64,000 nucleotides of DNA, from assembly GCF_000764305.2 (NCBI RefSeq), contig NW_025936066.1, positions 1 through 64,000 on the forward strand. The letters run 5' to 3'. This DNA is from Hyalella azteca. Its lineage: Eukaryota; Arthropoda; Malacostraca; Amphipoda; Hyalellidae. The stretch's first letter is position 1, and each line of letters starts with the position of its first letter. A program made the position numbers and the translations under genes. Under the pieces are notes generated by a model that saw only the letters and a list, made by a program, of their open reading frames with translations, made no database searches and had not been told where the DNA came from. Below, one piece after another: positions 52,296 to 64,000 of this stretch.

Positions 52296-53490
52296 AGCCC
52301 AGCTGCGGCCACCAATTGTCTCGCCAATATGTAGGATGAGGCCGACAAAGACCTCCCGTTGGCTTCGCAGATAAATTCGCTCACGAAGACACCGCCGCTC
52401 GGCCGAGGCTCAGTCCATGTGCCGAATAACTAATTAATTGCGACGCATGCTCGCCGCAGCACCCAAACTCCTGTGGGTTGATTTCGTTCGTTTGCTGAGG
52501 CGAAACGTTTAGTGTTGGAAAAACATAAGGAGCCTTGATCAATTAAATCAATCGAGTATTGCACCCAAACGACGGTAGATTATTGTTCCGAAATTCTCAT
52601 TATTTAAATATACATGGTAATGAGATTTAGATTAAATGCAGTTCTGCTGAGTTCCGAAATTGAATGCAAATGATCGCATTAATTGCTTTGAAAATATGTT
52701 AGAGTGCAGTAGCGCGTGAACAACAATGGCTCTATTGCACAGCTGGATACAATGAAAATGAAGCAGATAGAATAATTAATTGATTTATAACAACTCTAAA
52801 TGTTCTGTTAGTAAAGACTGAAAATAGCGAATTAATTGGGACTTTATTTGCGTTTCAGGAAAAGTGGCAATCGAAGCCCACAATTTCTAGTTGGAATCTA
52901 AAAAACTCCTTCTCGACACAATGAACGCTAGGAAATTCGCCTTTTAAAGAGGATTGTCATTATTGTGCAAAATTTCCTTGCAGTGATGAGCACAATTCCT
53001 GTAAATAGATTAATATTTTAGTTCCAGTGATATAAAATAAAAGTTCCGGTAAAATTTAAAAATATTTAAATACATATTTCGAAATATGTATTATGTTCAA
53101 GTAATTCAAGTAAGTAAGTATATGTTCAAGTAATTCAAATAATACCTTGAGGTTAATGTAGTTAACTACTCGGAATACATTTCACTGATTACGTATTTAA
53201 ATAATACCTAAGAGCCCTTTACCACGCTGTTGTTGTATTATTAACCTATTGGAAGGTGAGACTAACACCGCCTACGCAATTCATGTAAAACAGTGAATAA
53301 GTCGAGCTTAATATATTCTAGGTGCTTTAATAGAGTTATCCGTCGGTAGCTGGTGCTGATGGCTCTGCCGTGTGGCCGTTTTGCATTTCATGGAAGCGCC
53401 TCGAACAGAACAGATGCGCCCAAATTTATTGGGTTATATAGTCTAAATCGTGACTCACTTTCTTACCCAAAGCACGAGCCGCGAGCGGAC

Positions 53491-53527
53491 GTAGCACTAA
53501 TACGCTGCTTTAGCGTATTAGTGCTAC
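53491..53527. other. Perfect 16-bp hairpin with 5-nt loop
   Basis: GTAGCACTAATACGCT (53491-53506) is followed by GCTTT and then its exact reverse complement AGCGTATTAGTGCTAC (53512-53527). A perfect 16-bp stem with a 5-nt loop is very unlikely by chance. It is shorter than a miRNA precursor. It could form a DNA cruciform or an RNA hairpin in the intron 3 transcript. Confidence 0.9.
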
Positions 53528-56500
53528 AAAATTACAAAGTTCATCGTTATTGTGACAATGTCTCACACATTTATCTGAGTGCTGCATTGACCTCAGCCAG
53601 GCACAGAAGCTTCATCGGAGGCTTGTTAGCGGTCGGACGTTAGATTATCCTTTGTAATCCAGAGGCTTGCAAGGATTAGCGGCCTAGATTAGAAATTGAT
53701 AGCCAGAGGCAAATGCTACCGCACCTTATATAGGTGAGCGGAACGCACGGATTTCTGATGCGCCTGATCGCTTGCTTTGGTGAGATGTCCGGTGCCAGCT
53801 ACTCAGTGTTAACATTTGAGCGATGGTCGTCTGCAAATTAGTTTGGCGGAGAAGAGGGAGAATAATTGAGAAATATAAAAAAAATATTGGACTTCAAATT
53901 TGTAGAACAGAGCAATTCTGTTTACGTTGATGTGGAACGTTCCTTCCGGCCGTTGACGTTCTTTGTTTAGAAGTGAAAAATATATAAAAATATTAAACTT
54001 TTAAAAACAATTTTGTACACTATACCTTCTACCAATTTCTGCTATGGTTGAAATGGTCTATGTAATTGATGATGAAAAAATTACTTATGCTTCTTAAAGA
54101 AATTTTTTGGGAGTACCAAAAGTATACATTGGTAGAATGATTTATCCGTTCGAAGTTTAAATTTATTATCCGTTTATTATTAAATTATTATTATTTAATC
54201 CGTTTATTTTTTTTATAATAATAGCTGTGCTCGGCAATGCATGCCTGTATGTTCAATTGCGAGATTCTGAAAAAAAAAGTTTTAAACATCCGCTTATCCT
54301 TACCATTAATCTTTGACTTGCAACAAAGTTGACATTTATATTATCAATTCGGGAGTGTTTTTAAATAGTATTATTTTTCCATCAGCCTCGTCCTCCAAAG
54401 TATAAATCAAATTGAACATAATTAAATGAAGCAAAAATGTACAGATTTGAAACAGAGCTGTCGTTTTCCCTGGCCCGGCACAAGTGAAGACTTATAAATG
54501 CACTGCACTGCCTGGAAGTATCTATTTAAATCATTCTTTGAGTATCTATGTTGTTCGGAAGGTACTTCCATTATGAAACGACAATGTTAAAAGCTCTTGC
54601 GAGGAGGCTAACAACTGAGGTGGGAATAGAGCTGCTATATAACTGATCAACGTGTTCTTTCGTAACACAAGGCTAAGCCAAAATAGCTCTCTGTATAACA
54701 GGCAAGTTCAGGAAGCTTTCTTTCTAGGCCTCACGTCAGAGATAAAAGAATTTCTTGTGAGACGTTAGCTCTTCCTTCTCATCGTTTCCGGTGACTTCCT
54801 CCTTTCAAAAGCTCCCACAATGACCAGGTGCAGCGAAGGTGGAAGAACTTCTTCTGGGATGAAGGTGAATGAGATGGATTGGTGGTGGAAGATCTTGGGA
54901 GGATATAGGAGTAGATAAGACTATTATGTGCTACTGATGAATATGGATAGGTTATCGTGTGCATAAATAAATTCGTAGAAAATTCTTGGCGAATGATCAT
55001 ATCGTTGCTTTGCCTCAGCTCACAAGATTTACAGAAAGAGACTCGTCATCCAGATTTGGCGTAGCGATATCGAAACTATAGTGAACCACGGCGTAGCCCG
55101 AACATTAATGTGGAAAGAATTATGTATCCGAAATTAGTTAAGGTGTTGTCTCAAGTGCAGTAAAATTTAGTAGAAACAAAACTCACGCGCAGTTTCATAA
55201 TTTTAAGCAATTGAATTAAATCTAAAGATGAAATGTTGCAAAATCGCGCTGCTGATGCTCTCTAGTTTCCATTCTGACCGTGAGAAACTCTGTGCTGTAC
55301 CTAACCAGAGTTTAGAATACATGTACACTGGACAGTTCTTCCCGCGCTTATGAAGTCAAGCAGCGATGCTTGAAATCCCTGGGATTTGCAGAAAAGATTA
55401 GTAAACACTTCATTGGTCACCATAATGACAGTGTTCATACAGAAGCAGATTTACAGACTTACTAATACGACTTATTTCTGCGTTTGGTCCCTATACCGCT
55501 TGGCTTTTGCACTTGTTGTTTCGATGAGTAAAGACGGAAATGACTTCTCGGAAGAGTATAGTTAGAGCGAAGATCATTATTGATGGTTGCTTCTAGGCTC
55601 TCGATATTACGAAATTTGCATTTTAAACAGGAAATATAATAATTAGTTAAAAAAGCTTTTCAGACCTGCGTTTTCTGCATAAAGTGTTAATTATTATTAT
55701 CTCTCTCGGGAAAGAGATGAATTCCACATTGACTAGATTTGTTAAAATATTTATTGATCAATCTCCGTTTATCACGTGTTGCAATAATGACGCTATGTAA
55801 AACTTTCAAAACTAAAGTCCTCTCTTACTGAATATCCTCGTGATTATTAAATTGTGTTGTATTTAGTTGTCATTAGTCAAGAATTATATAATTATAGATG
55901 TTCTCAGTTGTTTAACAAGTACGTTATGAATTAAAAAATATTAAATAACGTTTGCTTTATTTTTCTGCTCACTCCTGCAATTGTTGTACAGAAATTGCTT
56001 CGATCAGCGTACATCTTATTGAAATATTATACGAATGATTTAGGAATTTTCCATTAAGATTCTTCAATAAGTTAATCGCATAAATCTAAAAAATATTATC
56101 TTAATTAATATAGATTATCACTGCACCTGAATACAGAAATGAATAAAAAGATTTGTCATTGTTAGAAAATGATGAGCGCAAAATGCTTGTAAAAATATAG
56201 ATTCCAGAACATGATATGGCATGTCTTGATTGCGATGTATGTAAAATTCAATAATATTTGCACAATAATAATAATACATTGCTGTCTACTACTTGAATTT
56301 TCACACAAGAATGAATGTTATTTTCGGAGTTTTCAGCCCAATATCCACTTACCTCTATTCTTTCGCTGGCACATACTCCTAAATTCAGGCAATTCTATTC
56401 AGCGCCAGAATACCTCGCTGAGAGCTGTCGAGGTATACCGCTTATGTCGTCTAATTCTTCTCTCACGCACTGAAACCCTCGGACATTTCTATAGCCTAAT

Positions 56501-57441
56501 TTTTTATTATTAGTAATTATGCTTTCATTGGCATTTACCCCATTGTCAGCGGATCTCGGCAGGCCTAGCCTGCCTTTATTCGTGGCTGAGGCAAGATGGC
56601 ATAAAATTGGCTCTTGTTTGGGCTACTCATCTGTCGGGCCCCATAACACTGGCGCTGGGAAACTCAGGTTTCCCTTGTTTTTGTGGCCACCGTGTACTCG
56701 GGTTCTAGGCGAAATTCGGAATTAGGTGAATTTTATTACCAATGTTCGTATTCACTACTTACCGTAATACTGTTACCGAAATTGAACACGAAATTTATAC
56801 ACTATACAGTCACCTAAATTGTACACTAAATGTATGCACTATACAGTCACCGAAATTATTAATGTAATCGGCAAATTTGTGCTTTGTCGACTAGCGTTAT
56901 TGAAGTTCTTATTTATTTTGCTAATGAGATTAAGTTCTCCGCAACAGATATTGTCGAAGTGGATTTTTAATGACTCAAATGAAGTAAAATCTTAATGATA
57001 CAGATTTGTTGAATTTGCAGCAGCTTGATGATAGTGTTAACTACATACATTTTTGACAACTTTAGAAAATAACTTCGTGGAAATTAAGATTTGTGTAATT
57101 AAATCATATTTTTATCCAGTGACGCTTTCTTAAAAGTCACTTTCAAAAGTCACGCGATCAGTCACTTTTCGGATTAAAAACCTCAACTTCTTTTAAGGCA
57201 TAACCTCATCAATGTTCAATTTACTAACATATTTCACGAATTTTCTTAACCTTTTCTTTTTCAATATCTCCCTGTGATAAAACACAGCAGCTTTAAATTG
57301 TTTAATTACTCTTAATTATTCTTTTTAACATCGATAAGATTCTGGCAATATTCTGGTAAATTATAATTAAAATAAAGAGTTGGCCAGAACTGTTAACTAA
57401 AACTTTTTGCTGTTGTTAAAGCTGCTCTTTTTTGTCAACAG

Positions 57442-57459
57442 GGCGGACCAGACTCTAAG
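57442..57459 (+). CDS. bi: Candidate 18-nt microexon of the Tbx2/3 T-box
   Basis: The segment follows a strong acceptor (GCTCTTTTTTGTCAACAG, with a branch-like TTAAC near 57393) and precedes a strong donor (AAG/GTAAGC). It is 18 nt, a multiple of three. Exon 3 ends in phase 0, so it would add six codons, GGC GGA CCA GAC TCT AAG (Gly-Gly-Pro-Asp-Ser-Lys), after H-G-F at residues 239-244. No stop is created and the downstream phase is unchanged. In vertebrate TBX3 an alternative 20-residue exon (2a) inserts at the same point. The call rests on splice signals, phase and position; inclusion in mRNA is not shown, and a site of this size can arise by chance. Confidence 0.45.
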
Positions 57460-57814
57460 GTAAGCATCGACCTCTGATCATGCATCCTCTACAACTACAC
57501 CAGGTATACATGAATGATTCCTATTTATTTGATGTATTTCGTGTACTCGCGAAAAAACCTAGGGCCTATTTTTAAAACGTCTTTCTTATCCGTGAACCAT
57601 CCGTGTGTAATTCTAATATTAATTTCAAGTTATAATTTGTCCCACTGACTTTAGAGAAAAATATTTTGGATTCCATTTCAATCTCAAATTCACAATTAAG
57701 AGAAAAGATTTTCAACCCTGGGGCCAACGAAAGCTCTTTTGGAAAGAGAGGGTCGGAGTGTTTGTTAGGCTAACACCATCAGGCACTCGGATCCCTTCCT
57801 TTGTTTCTTTTAAA

Positions 57815-58550
57815 TTAGTTTACCGTGGAATGACATCCTTTCGGAGGTTGGTTTGCTCTCCACTTTGCTGCATCCAAGTCTAAGAAAGCACAAGTTTGTT
57901 GCTGTGACATCGTGCTTGATGATTGCATCGATAAAAATGCAATCCCACGCACGAGAACCAGAATCGTTTTTCCAACGTCGCCAGAACTATCATCCTGCAG
58001 CGCCGCTGTCGGCATTAGTTTGGATGAGACCATGGCGTTTCGTTCAACGTTCTAGGAAGTCATAGCAATGAAAGAGTCCCGTAGTCTCACGCTATTAGAA
58101 AAGTCCTAGGCATGGTGCTGAACGCCTTTCATTAGAGCATAACTCGCTAATTACTAGGCAGAACACGTCATGCATGTCCACGTTGCCCGCTGCCAGTCGC
58201 TCTTGGGATTTTAGAGTGTATCAAGTTTTGCGTTGGAGGACGATGTGCATGGCCTGTAGCCTGGCGGTCACAAGCCTTGTGTCGCCGTCACAAGAATTGC
58301 TGTTCCATGCCATTTTTGAGCCAAAATCTACAAGGCGACGCACACGAATTCTTCGACTCGAACACCCGTCGACGTCGTGTAGACTTCGAGCGGCGCGCCT
58401 TTGAAATCACGAACAAAAGAACTTTTCTTTGACGCATTGGCAGACATTTTCTTTTCGGCATTCCAATTGATGAAATCCGTCGAAATGGAAGGTCCCTCGC
58501 GTTTCGAGATTTGTAAGCGTGAGCCTCTCCTGTGCTCAGCGTAAATGTTT
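57815..58550 (-). pseudogene. Possible frameshifted coding remnant, unrecognised
   Basis: On the minus strand, three open segments follow one another in different frames: about 58550-58328 (contains M-S-A-N-A-S-K-K-S-S-F-V-R-D-F-K-G), about 58305-58210, and 58033-57815 (72 codons). GC content is higher than in the neighbours. This could be a decayed retrocopy or mobile-element gene with frame breaks. No family is recognised and the plus strand is also partly open, so chance is a real alternative. Confidence 0.15.
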
Positions 58551-61255
58551 GATGTTTACTTAGGTGATAGAATATTTTATTGCAACGTTCGATCTATTCA
58601 ATATTTCAAGCAAATCTGCCACTTTGCCGCTATCATGGACTTAACAGTTACAGTTTGGATTCAAAATTCATGTGTATTTCATTCTTTTGTATATAATTGT
58701 TCCAGATTATTCATATGACTGATGACAAAGGTGGGAAAGTAACGAATAGAAGAATGTCAAATGAGCGACTTAATGCCATGAGCAGCTAAACTTTATTTCA
58801 CTGATCCCTGAAAAGTTTGACGTTTGAAGTCTTACAAATGACTAAATTTACCACTAAATAATGTAAGAATATTAAAGACTGTAAAATAGAAAGAAAAAAT
58901 GTATTCCAGAAAATATATGTGCATCATAAGTGAGAAGTACTATTCGTACGATACTCTCTGCTGTGAGTAAATATGCCTCCTGATCCGTATAGAACAAAAG
59001 TTTTTTGGACTTACTTGTACCCGTTTTTCTCTCTCAAAAAAATGCTGTACAAATGTAGCCACATAAGGTCACGGAGAAGCAGGGGCAACACCCTCCAGGA
59101 GTTCAGTCACAAATATAATCTGGCAGCGCGCATGTTCGGCTGCAATAAGTCAGGCGACAAATTTGAGCTCAGTTTCTATATCGCGATCTTGGCACGACCG
59201 TTGCCGCTGCTTGTATACACGCATGCGCGCATTCAAATGCGTTCATGCTCAGAGCGTTTGTTTTAGTGTTCCTAAAGACCCGCGCTTAGTTCTCGAGCAA
59301 AACCAACACCTCGTACATCATTCATGGGTTCAGAGACAAGTAAATTGGTCTTGCCTTCACGCAAGTGACAATCTGTAAGATTGTACCCGCGAAAACAGCC
59401 GTCTCTAATAAGAGGGCAGTTGTCCGACTTATTGATTGCATTTGTCGTGCGCAAGGCTCGACTTATTCTTGTTTCAGAAGCTTCATTGAATTCGTGAATA
59501 TGAGCAGCGGAACGTTATGGCGAAGATTGACGCTCAAATGAATGCCTATAGCGACGAATGATATCCTCGACTAAAGCAGCACTCATCATCCAGAAAACTG
59601 CTCGATAATTTACTTGTGAGTGCGAGACAAGTTAGCGTGGCCGCAGCCTTCGCCCTGACACTCCGCCATGGGGGTTAGTCACGCGACCGCCCCACACCAT
59701 TTTCCTTTGAAATATTCAACGGCTTTTAACAAACCTCAGTCGTCCGCTAGGAATGCACTGAAACAAAGCTATATCGCTGGCCCGCTTTCGCTTGAGCTTA
59801 TCGGGATTGCTTTTAGACGCCCAATTGAGTTTCTTATCTGGGAGATTTCAATTTTGTACGCACCACAGAAATGAGCGCCGACGTTTTTTTCCTCTCATTT
59901 CGGGTCGTAACTTTGAATTAGGCGCAGTAGGAAGGCTCCTCAAACTCAGTCGTCCCTCATCAATATTCCCCGTGATTAGCAAGCAGCCGATAGTGCGTTC
60001 GTTCTGCCAGAAAATTGATCCATCTTGTCTTTCAACTAAACGAACCCGTGGTTTAAAATCACGATATAACACCATGTAGTTGCTTCAAAACCTCTTGGTT
60101 ACCAATGAACATGTTGATTCAAGTTTACTGCGAAACATAATTATGAAACTTATCCAAAACCAAATCATATGCCTGCCCGCCTAAGCTCTGTGGATGCCCG
60201 CAAAAATACCTTAGAGGCAACAGCAAACGAGTTAAATTATAGAACAACATGCAAACCAACCGCAAGAAATCCACCCACGGGTTTTTTACGTGTCCAGGCA
60301 TTCAAGATGAGGCTGGATGATATTCTCTCCAGTTGATGGGTTAATAAATAAGCCGTTTGATGGACATGTTGATGAGGTAGATGGACGTTGAATTGATGTA
60401 GGAAGGAAAACTAACTAAGACCCAACTTGATGTCTCCATTGAATTTTCTTCTCATTTTTGTTCACATTAGTAAAACATTGGAGGGTTCATTTGAGAGCAT
60501 TCAATCAGACCAATTACTTCATCTTATAACACTAATTGCTTCAACATTTATCGTTAAAAAATTTTGAAATTAACTGGGCCACAAATTATATATAATTACA
60601 ATTTTTGTTTCAATAAATTGAGATTTTTCTGCTATATGCACGTGCAATTAGTACAGAACCTTTTCAGTTATTATATAATTTAAAATGCCTTGGAAAATCC
60701 TAATTTGGTCGACACATAGTGTCGGCCATGAATCCTATCATATTGTAAAATTTATTTAAAGTAATTATATTTCTTATTATTATTTCTTTAATTACTGTGT
60801 GTGCTACCATTAATTAAATAATGTCACAATACAAATAACAGTTAGAATATTTCATTTCACCAGTATTCGCAAGCCGGAACATAATGCTAAGCTGGATCAT
60901 ATTTACACAATTACCATTGAAGTGAGTAAATGTGCCGGCCACTATAATAACCACTTCAATTAATATTCGAACCCAATCGTTGCTATAACGCTACTATGAG
61001 ACAGAGTCTAGTTATCGGGATATCTACGAGTATTTTTTTTATATCTTTCAAATTTATGTATACTACTATATGTACCTGTCTTATCTATAATTATCATCTA
61101 AATATCTACCAACTGCATGAATTCATATCATCTACAGTATATGTCTACTGCGTATATGTATTCAAATCATTTATATATTTACCTCTCAAGGGTATCCTCA
61201 TCTATCTTTGCCAACTCCATACCCGTCAACGTGGCATATTCTTCCCAAACACCTC

Positions 61256-61335
61256 ATACCTCTATTTCTACTCCGTTCATACCCGGGCATATTCTCAACT
61301 CATACCTCTATTTCTACTCTGTTCATACCTGATTC
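61256..61335. repeat. Two-copy direct repeat, about 48-bp period
   Basis: CATACCTCTATTTCTACTCC-GTTCATACC near 61256 is repeated near 61304 with CT for CC. Small tandem duplication in a pyrimidine-rich patch. Confidence 0.85.
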
Positions 61336-61454
61336 ATTCTACCTCAATTTTCTACCCATCTCGCCATGTAGAACGCGTATATACAAACGCCCGCGGCAAT
61401 TCCGTTGACGCGAGAGCCTAACGACTTTTTGACGGTTTGATGAGCGACTCATGA

Positions 61455-61610
61455 GCAGTGATCAATTCTGATAAATAAGACCAGGAGCTGATGATCACTT
61501 CTGATAAATAACTAAAATAAGACAAGGAGCTGATGATCACTTCTGATAAATAGAACAAGGAGCTGATGATCAGGACGTGCTCATCAGCAGTGATCAGTCG
61601 CGTTGGCAGT
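61455..61610. repeat. GGAGCTGATGATCACTTCTG repeat, three copies
   Basis: GGAGCTGATGATCA starts at 61484, 61526 and 61559 (spacings 42 and 33). Each is preceded by GATAAATA-type sequence, and the first two are followed by CTTCTGATAAATA. A short irregular tandem array rich in TGATCA. Confidence 0.88.
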
Positions 61611-62921
61611 GGCTAATCATGGAATTAAAATCAAGATGACGATAAACCTTTAGATTGTTCTGTCCGCTGCATCAATGTAAACAGTTATTACTAAACCATA
61701 TGGCCGACTTACCTCCGGCCTTCAATTGGCCACCAAAAATCCAGCGATAATTTACATTCTGGTTGAGGACTTTTTATCCGCGTGTATCACTCTTGATCAA
61801 TGATGTGAGCGGCTGCTTGTCCGTACCCCGATGCTTATCCTTATAAATTGGACTATTTATACCATCATCCCAGACGTTCTGAGCCAATTAAGGGAAACCG
61901 GTCGTTAACTTTCGACCTTGGAATACGCGCTACGTTAAATAAAAAAATTATACGAGAGAAAAATTTGCTCTGAGAACATTGATATTTTGATGAATCTCTT
62001 TTTAAATATCACAACTTGTTGAAATGCGATTTGGATAGAAGTTACAAAAGAAAAGTCACCACGAATACCAATTTTACCCTCGTTTGAAGAAATTTATTTG
62101 ACATTTGATTAGCCGGCAATAACGGTAATCCCCTGAGATATATAATTAAGTTTAAACTAAACGTGATCTGATAACGATAAATCTTATTGTGATTTTTTTG
62201 TTTGCACCTTGGGAAATATTTCTCGTTAGACGTAATACACTGACAGGGTTTATGTTGATTGTAAAATTTAAAATTAATGGTTATAAATTTTCATTGTTTT
62301 CGGGTAAAAAATTAATAACTTTGAAAGGATAATAAGCTATGATCTTGACTGACTTCTCAATTAAGATAAAATAATACCTAACGATGATTGGATGAATCTG
62401 TAAATCAAAATAATGAAATTTGTCATGGAAATTTATTTATATAATATATATATTTTTTAAGTTTCATATAGTGAGTTACTGTTTTTTTGGGATCGGACTA
62501 AACATTTTTTCGAGTCAAACAAAGAAATATGTTCACTTGTTTCTCTCAAAGGGAATAAGTACATAAGACTACTTAATTCAGCCTTATAATAATTATTACA
62601 TATTAACTAAGCTCAGATATATTGTAGCGACTTCTTGCATGCCTATATAAGCTATGAAGCGGCATTTAATTGAGCTGTGCAGCTTCCTGCAGCTTCCACT
62701 TAACCTGTGCATGAAAATAAAAATTGGAAACAATTACTGTAAAGAAAAAAAATGGGGACGTGGGTATCAAAGTACACTGAAATGTCATAGAAGGTTCAGG
62801 CTAGCCTTAGCCTAGCTATAGCAGTAGTTAGAGCTGCAGCCTTAGCCGCACCCATATGGGCACCGGCAGCCATGTCTATATACTTACCCGCAAATGAAGC
62901 CCGCAAATTTCACAGCAGACG

Positions 62922-63122
62922 TTGAATTTCTCACGCGCAGGTTTTTGTATCCACAATCCTGGCCGCTCTAGAGCTGCCGTTCAGTCTAAGATTTATTCAA
63001 TCATTGATGAAACACCGGAAAAGAGTAAATTAAAAACCCTGTATAAATTCTTATTTTTAAAAGACGGTACGAGGATGCTTTCTTTGGAGTCACCTGATGA
63101 ACTGCTGAAATTTTTTGAATAG
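62922..63122 (+). other. Unrecognised 66-codon open frame, possible terminal exon
   Basis: The frame ends in a mixed, protein-like stretch (S-I-I-D-E-T-P-E-K, then Y-K-F-L-F-L-K-D-G-T and S-P-D-E-L-L-K-F-F-E). A possible acceptor, CTCACGCGCAG, lies at about 62940 within the frame. I do not recognise it, and it does not match the missing T-box residues. Chance is possible. Confidence 0.15.
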
Positions 63123-63439
63123 AGTATTCAAAAAGTGGCATGGAAGATTTCGGTTCAAATCGAAATTTTAATTTTGTAACTGCTAGTTATCCCATGAAAA
63201 TAAAGGATTATGTACAATGGAAGTGTTATTAATAGCTAATAACCGTTACACATTTGATTACTGCCGAAAAAATATGAATTTTTCGTTTACAACTTGGGAT
63301 TCAAAGTTCACTAACGTGCATATACGTTGAACACGAACAATTACCCGGTGATAAATTTATACGAAGATTCGCTTATGTACTTGGCAATTATTGTTTTAAA
63401 ATACATACTAAGTTTACTTAATGGATTTACGCATCCACA

Positions 63440-63660
63440 ATTAATTTTGATCGAGACTCCGGGTCCGTAGCACGGCTCGGAGTCCTGTGTAGCAGGACTG
63501 CCTGGTGTTGCCCAATAGATAAGCGCCCGCCAGGGGGTCTGGGTTGTTGGTTTAACAGCCAGCGGGGCGCTGTCGTGGGAGGGTACAATCCTGACTGCCA
63601 GGGTGGGTAACATGCCCAAGTGTGTGGGGGGTGGCAATATAACCTTTGGGTTGAACCCTT
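63440..63660. other. GC-rich island, possibly a mobile-element fragment
   Basis: An abruptly GC-rich stretch, open on the minus strand in two frames (98 and 89 codons), set in AT-rich DNA. GGAGTCCTGTGTAGCAGGAC contains an inverted repeat. The sharp change in composition suggests inserted sequence, such as the end of a non-LTR element or a SINE. No domain is recognised. Confidence 0.25.
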
Positions 63661-64000
63661 CAAGTTATTGAAATTATTTACGCTGAGTAATAACATTAAC
63701 CTAAGGATCTATCATTAATATATAAGGATCTATCACTATACGTATTAGGATCGATCATTAACCTGTAGATCTATGCAATGACCTACGCTGATTTAACACT
63801 GATTAATTGATCAATTACATTAAACAAAGGATATATCATTAAGAGATGGATGCTAACAAGTTCGTATATGAGGATCCCTTATCTGTAAAATAATGAAGTT
63901 GCATGACGTCCAGAGGTTAGACATTTTTAATGTAAGAGAGAATATATTTTAAACGATTAAAATAATTTTTTTCCTTCTTGAAAACTTTTAGTAATATCGA

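Larger units (their letters stand above)
57460..64000 (+). other. Next intron of the Tbx2/3 gene, continuing past the window edge
   Basis: It begins GTAAGC at 57460 if the microexon is used. No exon encoding the rest of the T-box (T-I-L-N-S-M-H-K-Y, then F-R-T-Y-V-F or N-P-F-A-K-G-F-R) was found by reading. Listed items are a possible minus-strand coding remnant (57.8-58.5 kb), repeats at 61.2-61.6 kb, a short frame at 62.9 kb, a GC-rich island at 63.4-63.7 kb and GGATCTATCATTAA-like repeats at about 63700-63780. Other stretches are AT-rich with nothing recognised. Confidence 0.7.

Noticed and set aside
59101..59135. S-H-K-Y-N-L-A-A-R-M reading considered as the missing M-H-K-Y-Q-P T-box block
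   Set aside because: Only H-K-Y matches; the flanking T-I-L-N-S and R-F-H residues are absent and there is no suitable acceptor.

Overview
This is animal genomic DNA, AT-rich and repeat-rich, holding one gene that can be recognised with confidence: the 5' half of a Tbx2/3-subfamily T-box transcription factor gene, the orthologue of Drosophila bifid (optomotor-blind). The arthropod-type residues of the T-box (R-Q-M-F-P-Q and W-M-Q-K-V-V, where vertebrate Tbx2/3 has R-R-M-F-P-P and W-M-S-K-V-V) and an N-terminus that begins M-R-[FY]-D and carries M-A-Y-H-P...R-P-T-D-F-S-V point to an arthropod. The very long introns and abundant minisatellites would suit a crustacean, but the sequence does not prove the class. 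These family comparisons are from memory.

Layout: 1 to about 21.4 kb is upstream non-coding DNA with several tandem repeats, a miRNA-precursor-like hairpin (13366-13440) and a small MITE-like inverted repeat (19441-19556). A GC/CpG-richer stretch at about 20.9-21.9 kb is the likely promoter and 5' leader. Coding exon 1 (21918-22363) gives the N-terminal region and the first T-box residues. Intron 1 is 21.2 kb and carries a 53-bp minisatellite, a 764-bp tandem duplication, a nest of minisatellites at 34.9-39.0 kb and a long sense-strand pyrimidine tract. Coding exons 2 (43556-43669) and 3 (44294-44447) continue the T-box. All junctions are GT-AG and the phases (2, 2, 0) join to one uninterrupted reading frame of 238 codons ending at H-G-F. 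The next recognisable T-box block (T-I-L-N-S-M-H-K-Y...) was not found and should lie beyond the right edge.

Two observations stand out. First, an 18-nt candidate microexon (57442-57459), with strong splice signals and phase 0 on both sides, would insert six residues (GGPDSK) exactly after H-G-F, the same point at which vertebrate TBX3 receives its alternative 20-residue exon 2a insert. Second, the 5' splice site of exon 2 is itself the founding unit of a tandem array, so that nine copies of the AACAG/GTCAG (or AATAG) donor lie in a row over 104 bp; two downstream copies would keep the reading frame.

No tRNA, rRNA, CRISPR array or intact transposon gene was seen. Most other open frames come from tandem repeats, low-complexity tracts or chance. 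The exceptions worth a second look are a 196-codon frame in intron 3 (47620-48210) and a short frame at 62922-63122; neither is recognised.
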